Positions 1-12,330 of a DNA stretch of 64,000 bases are shown one piece after another. The notes beneath the pieces were generated by a model that saw only the letters and a program-made list of their open reading frames with translations, did no database searches and was not told where the DNA came from. The DNA is from Malurus cyaneus samueli (lineage: Eukaryota > Chordata > Aves > Passeriformes > Maluridae), in contig CM019227.1 in NCBI GenBank assembly GCA_009741485.1, forward strand, positions 14,184,669 through 14,248,668, in the 5' to 3' direction. A program made the position numbers and the translations under genes. Numbering within the stretch: the stretch's first letter is position 1; every line of letters begins with the position of its first letter.

Positions 1-1989
1 GTTAATTGTTCCACTTTTCTATACAAGTCCTCAAAAACATCCAACAGCATTCAAGCCTGGAATATTATAACTTGGTAAACTCTTATCAAGTGCAAGGAGA
101 TGAAATTTTTATTGCTGCTCTCCATGCTGTATTTGGCTTGGAAACCAAACACCTTTCTCCAATAAAACGTCTACCTGCTATTCACCTAACCTGGTTATTA
201 TTTCCTAATGAAGCCCTGCCATACAGTTAAGATTGTACCCATGCAGCACAGATATTTACCTTTAAATACTTGATGATGGAGGATAATGCAAAGGGGAACA
301 ACAGAATCATATTCCTACCTGTCACAGGTCATAAAAGGAGCCTCCAACAACTTCTCTTGTGATCAAGTATTAAATCCTTCAGATACCTAAAAATTATTAT
401 GCTGATATGGCTGTTAAGGTCAAGGTTTAAAGTATAATGTGGATCTTAGAAGAAATCCTAGTGATTGATGTAACACATCAGACACTTACCTTGAAAAAGG
501 TATTATTCCGCTGCCTCCACAAGAAGATTAAAAGTGGGGGAAAAAGAAGTTGAAGAAGTGGTTAAATGACGAGTGGTTGTTCTCAGTGGTCAATGTTGCA
601 ATGAAATTACTGTAAAAAATAGCTACTGATATTGAAACTTGCCTGCAACATCTTCTGATCCCTCTAATACATGTCCTCCAGGCAGCAGTTCTCTCCTCAC
701 CTCAGTAACCTTGTTACACCAGCTGGTTTCAAATATTAGCAATTTTCAAAATCATGTCTGAAAGATGTTTTCTGTAAACTCTGCACGTGAAGTTTCTGAA
801 ACTTTCTGACAGTGAATCAGGCTTTATTTTCATTTGCTTGGAGCTCAAGTTACTTGCACACAAATTGCTCCTTTTTGTTTCTGAAATTGTATCTCATTAG
901 TTTTAATGGTTGCAGAGAGCTTGTGACCACCAAGCTTTTAAACAGCATTAAGATAATGACAACATTGAAAAGTGGGCAGAATTTTGAAGAAGATAAGCTA
1001 CAGAAAAGTGGGATGAACCATGCTTTGCTGAAGTCTCAGCAAAGGGTTTTTTCCAGCCTGGGGTTTTTCCATAGCCAGTGCTTAGTAACATATCAATTTA
1101 TACCGAAGCTCCACTGCTTTATCAATAGCCCATCTTCTACTTACAACAATAATATTATATATGTTATATAAGCTGCTTCATCATCAAGCCAATTACAGAA
1201 CATTGATGTTGTACAGATGATTTGCCCTAATTCTAGAGAGTTACAGTTCAGAACGTTATCACTTTCACTGTAGCACAGAAAAGAACAGACAAGGAGAAGC
1301 CCTAGAATCTCCACAGTTGATGCTGTTCTGGTGTAACCCTGGGCTCAGAATGGCAGTAGGAAAACCTGATCCCCCTCCTCAGCAGCCTCCTCTGTCACAT
1401 TCTCACCCACAGAAAGATGGGGGGACAACAGAAACATCTGCTCCTTGTTGCTTTGTTTACTCCTAGAAACACAAAAGCATAACAAAAAAAATAATTAAGA
1501 GGAAAAAATCTTCAATTCATATGACTGGAAAAAATCCATTTCAGATGCATAGATTCAAGTGAATGAGGCACTGAAAATAAGTCCCTAGACAATGTGCTTT
1601 TCAGCAGCAAATTCACTTTCTCCAGGTACTGGATGGAGTTCAAAAGAATGAACTTGAAATTAAGCAGGAGAGGCTGGGGAAAAGCAAGAGCTTTGGTATC
1701 CATAGGAAACCCGACTAAAGGTTGTATCAGTTTAGGTTTTTGCTGCTCTAACACCAAAGCATTACCAGACAAATTGTTTGACATTAATATTTAGGGTCCT
1801 TTACACCACTTTTGTTACACAGCGACATAAAAACAGCTCTTAAAGCCCCTTGAGGTCTGTTCCTTCCAGGTTACCTTTGTTCATACCTGCCCGTGCCCTC
1901 ACTGCAGCTAATCCTGATTTACAGCTGTGTCAGTGAGAGCTGGATCATGCCCTCTCCAGAATCAGAATACAACCATGTTGTAGCCACAA
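1..1989. other. AT-rich non-coding DNA
   Basis: No gene is supported here. Reading frames are short, occur on both strands over the same bases (for example 1,512-1,794) and show no domain, repeat or codon pattern of a known family. There is a small AT-rich patch (ATAATATTATATATG-like) near 1,147-1,170. No transposable element was recognised. Confidence 0.7.
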
Positions 1990-2620
1990 GATGTGTTTAC
2001 GACTGAGATTAGCTTCATTAAAACACAAACTCACGGAAATAAAAATATGAGGCACCTGATTTTAGAATAAATTACCTTCATGAAATTACGGTCTTTTCTT
2101 CGCACCGCAATATTCACAGGAAATTAATGAGGTTGTCAGATGAATTCTATGAAGATTTATGTGCTGATTAGGTGACATGTCTTAAAACAAAATAAAATAA
2201 TAAAGAACCTCTTCCATTAAAAAATCAGCACATTTAATTTGAATTCAATCTTTTATCAGATTACTTCTGTTTAGTGGCAAACAGTTCCTTTGTTTAAAAA
2301 CCCTTCACAAAGACAAAGCCTCAGGAAAACATTTTGTAAAAGTATTCTGAAAGTCAAAGTCATTTTGACAGAAATCAAACCAGAAATAATTTCTCCCTGA
2401 AGGAATCCTGCTTTATTTTAATGATGTCTGGATTGTTTCCATTTAAATAGAGTAATGGGAATTTTGTTAAAAAATTTGATTCAAACTGTCCATTGTAACA
2501 ATGATCTCTCTTGTAAGCTTAGCCAGTAATTTGTCATATACATTTTGTTCAAGTGGAGAAAACAAATATTAAAGGAAAACAATTTGACTAAAAACATCTT
2601 CCCTTCATTAAGGAGCTTTA
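1990..2620. promoter_or_regulatory. Candidate conserved non-coding element
   Basis: This stretch is AT-rich and lacks any repeat signature. It carries closely spaced homeodomain-core ATTA/TAAT words (around 2,070, 2,122, 2,168 and 2,225) and isolated CpGs around 2,088-2,105, in a background where CpG is scarce. That mix is typical of vertebrate developmental enhancers, but it is seen by eye only and no cross-species alignment was possible. It could equally be neutral AT-rich DNA. Confidence 0.25.
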
Positions 2621-5600
2621 TGTTCTAATGTCTGAAAGTGAAAGTCTGCTTTAATGGCTGCTGGGAGCTGGGGATCTCTCCGTCAGACACTTACTAAGGC
2701 TTGCTTTCTGGGTAATAGAGGCTATTTATGGGGCTTTTCATGACCTTTCTTCTTGGTACTACCAACAGAGGAATACTGGAGGCATCTCTTTTGCATTCAC
2801 ATATCTGCTTGCTCACGGATTATTGTCTCGATTGTTTTCTTCATTTTGAAGAAAAATGTTGCATGTAATTAAAACAAGATAACAGCACAGTGCTGTGTGT
2901 TCTATCACACATCTACCCAGTCCCTGCAGTCATTACACACACTAACGTACATTACACTGTGGAGACAGATATATTGAAACAAAACTCCTTCCTTTATCAC
3001 CCTGCGCAGTGCAAAGCCTGCTCCACATTCTGGAAGGTACTTCTTCAGTAAGAAAAGTGCTTTTTGGCTTTTAATAGAACAAGACAGACCTTTGAAAAGA
3101 AACAAAACCCCACCCTGTGATTGTTTACCCAAATCGCAGAGTCTTCTCTTCCCAAGTTAAATTGAAAGCCTATTTACTTAAAGTAATCAATTTAATTTTG
3201 CTTTGTGAGAACCAGATATACTCTGATTCAGAATTCAGTTTTAGAACACCCTTCCACACAAACACTTGATCCTGAAAACTCCTTACCTTTAAACAGAGCC
3301 ATCTTGGATGCAACAGAAGAATAACAAACAAAAAAAAAGAAAGAAATTGCTCATTTTGGGAATTTCTAACCCAGCAGCAGTAAACCTCCAAAGAGTCACA
3401 TCCTTCAGCTATACAGACATACACTCTAGTGCCAGCTTCCAGACTCCCAAGGAGTCAAATTCCTGCATGTCAAACCAGCATCAGTCAGCTCAACTTTTTA
3501 ACAGCATTCTCAGTATGACTTCCTTCTAAAAAAAGAATTTGTACAATGATGTGCAGTGATTTACAAAGTAATTGCTTTTGGTTTTCAAGTTTAGGAAGAA
3601 AATGGATATAGTGTGTTCCACTCCAAATCCACTGGTATCACACTTTAATTAGAAAGACTTACACATTCTTATTCTGTCAAAAATACTGCTAATTAATAGC
3701 CCTTTGTCTAATGAAAACAAATTTGGACCTAAGTGTTGAATGTCTGACTGACCCCAGATGCCCAAGGCTGTGCTAGAAGTGAGCCAGGAGTTCACCACGT
3801 GTCAGCACCAAGCATTTGCATTTGGAGAAAGTATTTTTGCATAATAGTGCAGCCAAAGGTTGGAAATACAGGCTTCTGAAGCAGCACCAGTGAGTACAAC
3901 CTCCTCTAAAGCAAAACCCCGTTATCTATGCCATCAAAGCTGAGCAGCACTGAGCTGGTAATTGCCACTATGTCCTACTGCCCACGTTTCCCCTATGGTT
4001 CCAATTTGATACAAAAGTTGAGAGCTGTATGAGATTCCAAAAAATAAATAATTCAGAAGGTAATTAAGCTTGTACAGTGTAGCATGCAAAAGTTTGGAGG
4101 CACCAGGTAGCTGGTTCCTTTTCAAACCTGAGCGAAGCTGTTTGTGTATACATCCGTAATGAGAAAATAGTCTTGAATTTCAAGAAATAACAGATCACAG
4201 AATTCTATCAAGCGAGAAGGACTCCTCAAGCTGGAGTCTCAGAGACCTGGGTACATAGCACAGACTTCTACCTCTGGCTGTGATGAGACGTCTGGCAACA
4301 ATAAGCAGACTGTTATCATCACAAGGGATCAAGTGCTGCGAGCAGGGAGGGTTTCACTGTCTCCCTGTGCTCTGGTTCAGTGCTTAACACCATAATCGTC
4401 TCTGCATTTGCCTCCTCCAGCTGCCAGGCAAAGTCCTGCACACTCCCTGCAGTCTGGTGATGCAGCAGGCTCAACACAGACACTTTCTGGACTGAATCCA
4501 GAGAGCTTTTATTTCATTTTCAACATTAGAATAACCAGATGAGCATGGTTAGGCTTAACACTACTGCAAGTACTTGTCTGTACATCCTGCTCTGTCCTCT
4601 CCAGAGCCCTCTGTAAGCAATGCCAACAGATTTCACCCCAGCTAAATATGCTACTGCCAGTTGCTTGCAGAGTGTTGGTCAGGTGGGTCAGAGGTATAAA
4701 ACCAAGCATAAACAGGTTGGGCATTTCTAAAGTAACTTTAAATTTTATTTTTACATACATGAATAAAATATCAACTGCTGATTTATACAGTATGACACTC
4801 CTGGCTCCCAGTTTAAGACCCAGAGCAAACCCTGGCAATCTCACGCAGCTCAGGGCCTCCTGGATGCCTGGCAATAGCACATCTCAGATCCCTGGGCAAT
4901 GCTGAATAAACCACAGCACTCACCCCCACCAGATGAACTGTAGGCTGGAGTAAAATAGAACAGTTCTGGCCCTGTGGATATCTGCTGGGCAGACAGAAAG
5001 CATATGGGGATGACTGTGATCTCCTTGAGCTGCCCTTGCAAATGAAACAGATGTGGGATGGCCACAGCCCTGCACAGCTCCCCAGAGGCCAAGAGCAGGA
5101 GCTCCCTGGGGCTCTCAGTGACTGTCCCAAAGCACAGCCACAGAGCATGGTCAGGTTGAGGCTTTTTAGAAACATGTCTTGGATTTTTGAGGAGCTGGAG
5201 AAGACTGATCTCTGATGTTAGAGCAAATCTCTCTGCCAATTTTCAAACAAAGAGAAGACAAACCTTTCTAATTAAATAATTTAAATATTTTGTTTATCAT
5301 GAGGAAAAGCTAATCTCCTGCTTTCCTCAGATTTCTGTACTCTTGATTGCAGATGAACTATTTTTCCTGAAAGTTCTCTAAAATATTTAGCCTGCAGCAA
5401 ATATTTGCATAAAAACTTTTAGTTTTAATAATTAAAACCTGGCAAGTGAAAATGCCAAATGCTGGACTACCTTAAGAGTAAGCAGTGTTACCAACTCCAT
5501 CTGCAACAGACACTTGCATAACATTTTATGAAACCCTTTAGGGCAGGAAAAACTGCACTTTCTCTGCTGACATAATAATAATTTTGTATATGAGAGTGCT

Positions 5601-6420
5601 ACAAATCTTCTAAGTTAGAGATGTCACTGGTAAAAAGCAAACAAGGACTAGAAAAGATCACAGCTCTACTTCCCAAGCATCATGATATAGCTACTGCACA
5701 AAATCTGCGTGGAAAATGCCTCGGAGAAAAGCAGGAGTGCAGTCTGGTTTTCAGACAGCAGTCTACAAAGCAGAGACATGTCTTTTTACTTTTATTAAAA
5801 AGAAATCATGAAAACAATTTTGAATGAAAAGACTTTCAGTTAAAGACCTTTTTTATTTGAGCACTGATTCTATGAAATGTGGATGTGACTTGATTTCTAA
5901 GTGAACAATTAAATGTTGTATGTATAAGATGGATCAGAATGGTACAGCTCTTAATATTTCAGTGGATGTTACTATAGATTGCCTAAGTTTATTAATTAAA
6001 GGACTCTAAGCCACTGACTAGTGTTTTATTAAGATATTTAGGAATAACTTATTTATAGACAATGTATAAAGGTATTCTTTCTACCACCTGCAACCAAACA
6101 TTTGACAGATGAAATGAGTAAAAAAAAAAAAGAAGCTGTACAGGCAGACAGAATAAAGGACAGGGTTTATAACCCAGGCCTCTCTCCAGAATTACAGGTT
6201 CTCTTTAAAGATGGGTTAGATAAATATCTTTCATGAAAAGCTTAAATGTCTTGCTGATCCAGCCTTAGGATAGGGGAGGATTAGCCATCCCCCTTGAGGT
6301 TGCCTTTCATCAGAACTGTCTATAATGCTATGTTTGTAAAATGTTAGGGATTATCCTGGCAATAAGACTGTCTCCTGTTAGAACAAGACCTTAAAGAGAT
6401 GAATTAATGACTCTGACTAA
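2621..6420. other. Non-coding DNA without recognised content
   Basis: No gene is recognised. Overlapping frames on both strands at 4,509-5,239 (up to 129 codons) reflect a locally GC-richer stretch low in stop codons. They do not resemble any protein family and have no splice-site pairing that would make an exon convincing. A short poly-A run lies at 6,121-6,131. Confidence 0.65.
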
Positions 6421-7110
6421 TTGGATAATACAGCAAAGGATGGGTCACGTGCTGCATCGAGGTCGAGCTCTGGTCCTGCTTGGGCTCAGCAAGCTGGCAC
6501 AGCACTGCACTACAGCTGGCTCTTGGCTGCACAGACTGAAAAGTTGTGGCCAGTACTGGTGTTTGGGAATTTGATCCTCCAAAGGTCATTTCCTAACATG
6601 ATAAATGCAGCAGTGAGGATGGCCCTGCCCGCTGGCTGGTGCGCGGAGCTCTGTTCGGAGATAAGCGCGCTGAGTTCCTGCACGTGTGGGTTAGAAATAT
6701 CAGCTGGCTGGTTGATGTGCTGTGACAGTGTGGGAGGTGACCTTTCCCCTTGCTTGCTCCTCTCATCATCTGCTCATTCATACAGCAGCATCCCGGAGCA
6801 GAGTGAGAAGGAAGCAGCACCTGTATCGTGTGAGAGCAGCTCTGCAGGAGTGAGCTGTGCTGGAGGGTGCCCAGCTGCTCCCTCACTGACCAAGGGATGC
6901 CTGAGCAACTCAGTAACCTCTCAGTGCTCCTGCCCCAGAACAGGGGGATTGGAGCAGGGATCTTCAGGCCTGACCTGGCCTCGGTGAGAGCAACAGCCTG
7001 GCTGCACCCCAGGACATTCCCTGCCACACACAGGGACAGGGCCATGTCCCTCTCAGGCTGTCTTTCACCAAGGGTGCAATTAGCACCCAAATGACTGCAG
7101 GGGAGACTCA
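6421..7110. other. GC-raised island with E-boxes, no gene recognised
   Basis: GC content rises sharply relative to the flanks and several CpGs appear. Two CACGTG E-boxes sit at 6,446-6,451 and 6,681-6,686, and a GATA-type AGATAA is at 6,659-6,664. Long frames run on both strands (6,421-6,987 on +, 188 codons; 6,593-7,129 on -, 178 codons). They overlap each other and neither has a recognisable domain, so I treat them as consequences of low stop-codon density. A weak regulatory element or an unrecognised exon remains possible. Confidence 0.35.
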
Positions 7111-8039
7111 GGCTACTCTCATATTTCAAAGTTCAGTGCAAAACTCCTTTTTCTCTCTTCAAGTCCCAGCCCAACCAGCCTAAGCAGAGCCTGGCCTTGA
7201 GCATCCTTGAACAATTCAATATATTTCCCAGTTAGTCACAGACAACACCACGGCGCTTAACTCATCACCTCAAGGTCCTTTCCAGAGCAAGGCAGTCTTT
7301 TTTTTTGGCAAAGATATCCATTAACATTTGACAGACTGAGCCTTTTAGCAAATGTTCTGGATGGAGCTCAGCAGGTGATCAAAGGGTTCCTCTCTCCCAG
7401 TGCAGGCTCTGCTGGCTTACAAATACTTAGGTAAGGACCTCAAATAATTTTTGTTTCTGTGCTGTTATTTTTTTCTGTTTTCAATAAACCAGGGCCTCAG
7501 TAGGGCTTTTTATTTCTTACAGGCACTTGATTACATTTAGCCTTTTACCGCTTTAGTGAACTAATTTTCAATCAACTTAAAAATGAATTCCAAATGCAGG
7601 GTCCATAATTAAAAATAAACAGTTAATCCTTTGTGACAATCTGAGTCCAAAATTGTGCTTCTAAATTATTCGGACAATCATTTAGGGGTGAAAAAAAAAA
7701 AATCTCTCTTCCAAGTCTGATTACATCAATGCTCTAAAGAAACATTTCTTCCTTAGGTCTCTGATTTCCCTGGTGGTTGTGATATAAACCCTGAACTTCT
7801 TAAATGTCACTTAATTTATATGATTTTTCTGTTTACCCTTTTAAAATGACAAGTTGTTCTCTAGTATTTATGTCTGTTTGAAAATTAGATATCATAGGCA
7901 ATCTAGTGCTGCAGTTGCATTTCTGTTAGCTTAAGCTTAGCAAGCACTTACCATAAAAAGAGAAAATAAAAAATGCCTACTCTTACTTTTTTTTGGTCTT
8001 TTCTTTTTTTTTCCTACAATGTCCACCAATTTTAAACAA
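7111..8039. other. AT-rich non-coding DNA
   Basis: Nothing was recognised beyond short A or T runs (about 7,292-7,299, 7,690-7,701 and 7,987-8,011). No open frame worth reporting. Confidence 0.7.
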
Positions 8040-8340
8040 ACTACTCATCTAACTTTTTATGGTTTCATTCTTAACAGGGTAAGAAATTTAAACTGGTTAT
8101 TACTTTGCCTTTGGTGAGCAATGGAAGGAGTTATGGGCCTGCTTTTAACTCTCCATTGCTGACAAGGGTTAATTAATTTCACTCCAGCATGTGGTCCCCA
8201 CTGAACTCTCCTCCTGTGGCATCACCTTGCGGCGGGCAGTGGCTTGCAAACATTATAATCTTTTCAGAAGACCTTTTGACAGTAATGAAATTAAATTGAC
8301 CTGTGTTGCATCTGGTCTCTGAATTAAGATGGCAAGATTT
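8040..8340. promoter_or_regulatory. Candidate conserved non-coding element
   Basis: This segment has balanced composition and no repeat signature. It contains a GGTTAATTAATT homeodomain-like word at about 8,168-8,179 and a small CpG pair in CTTGCGGCGGGC near 8,227-8,238, flanked by plain AT-rich DNA. The call is inferred from composition and motifs only. Confidence 0.2.
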
Positions 8341-10480
8341 GTAGGCATCAATTTTTGACTAGAGAAGCATAGCCCAACTCCCCAGATCATGCTGAATTTA
8401 AAACAATCTCTTCTTCACATAATAATTTTACAGGCTTTCCAAAAGGCCATCCCTTTTAACACAGGAAAGGCAAAACAAGTTTATCATACTTAACAGGCAC
8501 ATATGAATTACCTCTGTGTTTATAACCTGGGTTTGTAGTTATTTTATATCAGTGAATAAATGTGAGTTAATCCTGAAATTAATCTATATGGCAAAATATT
8601 TTCTTAGAATCGCAGAGAATGCCCATATTCTTGTTGAGTCTGGGAAGATATGTCAGTCAGGAAGAGAATTTAATTACAATAAAATATAGCAAGATCTTGT
8701 TATTCTTACCTAAGGACACCAGCCTTTTGTTGCTGCGTGGGCTGTATGCCTCCAACAACTTTTGAAACTAACAAAGTATTTTTTTCTAAGCTTAAAGCAT
8801 GGGGGAGATCTCTGGGCTGGGTAAAGCTTTGGTAAAGAAGGGACTAAAGTTAGTATCAGAAAGATCATACATGAGGTTCTTTCTTAGGTCAGTGATCACG
8901 GCTATCGAATCTCAAACTAAAAAAAATGGGTTCTTCCCCACGTCTCCCTGCAATTTCAGTCTCAAACTATCAGAAATTCCCTCCAGTGTCAACCACTTAA
9001 TTCTACCTGATTACCTGCTATATTAATATGATGATTTGCTCATTTGAACCCATTGATCTGTTGATTCAGTTTTAATTGCAACCTTGATTTGATCACTGTG
9101 TTGCTCCTTCCTTAATTACCTCAGAGATACTACCTAAGATTGGCTCAGTTATATGCTGTTTTAATTTCATAGCTCCCTGCTTATTCTAAGTTTTTAATCC
9201 TGAAGAGGGACACAAGGCTGCAACACAGCTCACAAAAGCAAAGGAAAACTATTTGCAGAATACCGGTGGTATCTCCAAACGAACAGCCAAGTCATCCTCA
9301 CAACTCTGGAAGCCACTGGAAGCCCTTTCTAATTCTTTTTTTAAATAGGGAACTCAAAAAATCTGCCTGCGACTCCCCTTCTTTGGGAATGTATTTGCAA
9401 ATTAGATTTCCACTTAGGGATTCAAAGGTAATCCGAATTTTAGGCAATGATTTCTGAGTTCCTTGAGTAATAATCCCAAGACTGTTATTCCCTAAAATAA
9501 AATAAATAAAAATTCACTTGATATAATTTTTACTTGTACTGAATTTTTACATGGCTTTCCCTTAACAGACAATTAAAATTTCTGCTGAAAGCTGAAGAAA
9601 AAGGAAATGAAGTTTGATAGAGGACATCTGTTGAATAAAAGCCTTAAGGTCACTTTTTTTTGTGTAGATGCATATGAAGAGCCAAACCCCCCAAAGGGCC
9701 TAACAGGAGTCATAATTAACTTTCATTGTCTCAAAGCCCAGGGCAGAAAGAAATTGAACCAAGGGTAAGAAAAGAAAGGTCAGAGATAAAGCTTCGCACA
9801 AAATGTCACACGCTACGCAGGAATGGCATGCCTACATATTTGCCAGTTTTGTGAAAAGGCATAAATGCTCATTTTTCACCTGTTGAACATGAGGGGAAGG
9901 AGGAGAAGAATAGTGAAGAATAAAGTAATGGGAACAAAGGGCCTCTGAGAGATCAAGATGACATTCAGTGTGCCTTTTCACCTGACATATCTAAAAACCA
10001 GTAGTTAGCACTAAGGTGAAACTTCAGAAGTCTGAGATTTATCAGCCTTCTGTGAACACCAAGGTACTATGGGAACCACCAAGGAAGGATCTCTTACAAA
10101 TTTTAAGGCAAGAGCTTCATCACAGTTACTTATTGTGCAACTGCAGAAGGTCCAGACTACACACACCTTCCTTTGCACTTCCTCCTGTGAATAATTCAAT
10201 GCCCTGGTCTGCTGGAAAACCAAGGGAGCTGCAGTATCTGAAGCAGTATGCTGACTCGTGTGTGTCCATGTGGTGAAAAAAGGGAATAAACCAGATTTGC
10301 TTCACTAAAATTAACCGTGTGACCTTGGTTATGTCACTTGTCATACAGGGTTGCTAGAAACTGGATATTGCAAGTCTCGAAGGCCAGTGTGGGTGAGTGC
10401 GGTGTGAGGGACAGGCCCAGCTTTGCTCAAGGTCAGGCTATGGCTCTGCCCTCACACCCCACACCCCATTGCTCAGTTGT
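8341..10480. other. Non-coding DNA without recognised content
   Basis: No gene or transposable element was recognised. The short frames at 8,799-9,026 and 10,011-10,344 have no domain signature, and the latter overlap on opposite strands. Confidence 0.65.
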
Positions 10481-10489
10481 CAATCATAG

Positions 10490-10675
10490 ATCATCAGGGG
10501 CGGGGCTGAGGTATTCTGGCCTCTGATTGGTCAATCTGCAGAAGTCCCACCCAATGGGCGGAGCCACAAGGCCCCTGGGGTTTAAAAGGTAGAGCGTGAG
10601 GGCAGGACATGGTGATGCCCTACTGCCTGTTGTGGAGCTCCTGTTTGACCCATGCTACAATCCTTACAGGTAGAA
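10490..10675 (+). promoter_or_regulatory. RNA polymerase II promoter-like cassette, possible LTR
   Basis: The elements lie in promoter order on the plus strand: a GC box GGGGCGGGG at 10,497-10,505; an inverted CCAAT box in GATTGGTCAAT at 10,525-10,535; a forward CCAAT box in CCAATGGGCGG at 10,551-10,561; a TATA-like TTTAAAA at 10,581-10,587; and a CAG|GT donor-like junction at 10,669/10,670. A start directed by the TATA-like box would fall near 10,606-10,612. The ATG at 10,609 has G at -3 and +4 but would leave almost no 5' leader. This compact layout is typical of retroviral-type LTRs (U3 into R) and also of a minimal cellular promoter. I could not find matching TG...CA ends, a target-site duplication, a primer binding site or an AATAAA, so the LTR reading stays tentative. 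Confidence 0.45.
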
Positions 10676-10752
10676 GTTATATTTGTGTTTTCTGTATCTC
10701 TTCTCTCCTTGTGTTTTTCCCTGTCTTTCTTCTCCCAACTTTCTCTTCATAG
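10609..10752 (+). other. Small ORF beginning at the promoter-like cassette
   Basis: A 47-codon frame opens at an ATG in good Kozak context (G at -3, G at +4) 22 bases after the TATA-like box, crosses the CAG|GT junction at 10,669/10,670 and ends at TAG 10,750-10,752. Its second half is rich in F, L, V, S and C because the DNA is pyrimidine-rich, so hydrophobicity is not evidence of a membrane protein. I recognise no family. If transcription starts where the TATA-like box predicts, the ATG is at the cap and would be poorly used. It is most likely incidental. Confidence 0.12.
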
Positions 10753-11659
10753 AACTTTTCGACAATGTTTCCTGAGTTTAAGTGTTTTTCTTGGTTAAAT
10801 GGGCTAAGTTAATACTTTGTAAATCCTAATTCATTGTATAATAAGTTTTTTATATTGATTTTAGTGTTCTATGTTGTCTTTTACTGAAGTTTCCTGAATT
10901 TTCTCTACTTTTGCCAGTAAACTTCAGCGTAATTTTTCACCTCTTGGGAATATCTGGCAGGGATTTCTCCTTTGTGCTAAAACAGAGTATTGGAACCTTG
11001 GGTTTCAATCCTGCAGTTAAGGATGGGGTGTACAAGGGTCTGGGGCTATAATTCAGGTACAAGAGAGGAGGGCAAGATCTGAGGTACCAGCAGCCTATTC
11101 AGGGGTTTAACACAACATTCCTCAGCCTTCCTCTGTGGGATTGGCTTTTGCCTGCTCCAAGATGAGCTATTACAGGAGATGAAACGCTGCTCCACCTGAG
11201 CAAGGCAGCACCTCTCTGCTTACCCCAGGATCCTACTGCAGTGGGATGTGCCCTGGGCTGCCCTCAGCTCCCAGAGCAGCCCCCACATGCACTGGAGATG
11301 CTCAGGCTCTCCAAAAACCACAAAAACTGCCCCCACATTTCCTCTGCCATGTCTGTCTCTCGCTCTGTTTGTACCTGCCTGGCATAATGGGGTCTCTAGG
11401 TGCAGCACTGCTAATAATAACTTCAAAGCACCTTTTTAAAGTTTAAGAGTTGAGCTTGAAAACAACTCCTACACATGACATCTTTTAAAGATAGTAGCCA
11501 GCGGACTAGAGAATATTGACAATTGCAGTACGCAGATAAGTAAACAAGTCTCTGTGGATTTGATAGCCCAATAAATATCCATTATTGCTTGTTGCCAGGC
11601 TCTGTGCCTGAAAATGAAAATGAGGATAGAACAGTTCTTAATGGCTGATAGCAAAAATA
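10753..11659. other. T-rich then GC-raised non-coding DNA
   Basis: The first part (to about 10,960) is pyrimidine- and T-rich and could be the downstream part of an old LTR. A GC-richer stretch at 11,220-11,440 has overlapping short frames on both strands with no recognised domain. No gene is supported. Confidence 0.5.
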
Positions 11660-12330
11660 ATCGAGTCTTATCTAAATCAAACTTTATTGGCCTGGATGAA
11701 TTATTTTTGGCCTCCTGTAATCAAAGCTGAAAATTCACCTGTCAGGCACAGTATGGTAAAACTCATTAGAGCCTCACCATGTGCTGTTATGAAATTGCTC
11801 CATATGGCAGTGCATGATTGTTTATTTACTAGATTCAAATATAGGCAGGTTTCAGAAATATTAAAAAAATATTATTTTCAAATTCCTTCAAGGCAAAAGT
11901 GTATATGCTGAAGTTCCCGACTTCTGTAATGAAAATATTTCACTTGTAGAAAGAATTTTGCCTTGTGCTGCAGTGAAGCTATTGATCAGGCAATTGGCAA
12001 TCCTCAAGTGTGAGGACTCATTAAAGCAAAGGTATATGAATCATTTTTTAATGACATCTCTTTGCTTTCAGCAGCTTAGCATGTGTCCTGGTTTCAATGG
12101 ATGCACTGTAATTTAGGCAAGCTGTCTACAGACTTCAGCCATTACTCTTACCATATGTTTTCTTCAAAAATTACCATGCACTGGGGCCTGCTCGCTGCAG
12201 TCGTGGAGTGAGGTGCACTCTCTCTGCTGTATCAGCACGTTAACATTACTTGAAAAAGCAAGAGTAATGTGCTTATAAAAAGAAATTCCCAATTAGCAAG
12301 TTTAGTGCATGTATGTTAACTTGGATTAAA
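11660..12330. promoter_or_regulatory. Candidate conserved non-coding element
   Basis: This repeat-free AT-rich block carries a TCF/LEF-type ATCAAAG at 11,720-11,726 and many ATTA/TAAT cores between 11,650 and 12,365. The density of developmental-factor-like words resembles vertebrate conserved enhancers. Conservation itself could not be tested, so this is an inference from composition. Confidence 0.28.

Noticed and set aside
6421..7129. Two long overlapping reading frames (188 codons on +, 178 on -)
   Set aside because: They share the same GC-rich DNA on opposite strands, lack domains and lack convincing splice context. Length is explained by low stop-codon density.
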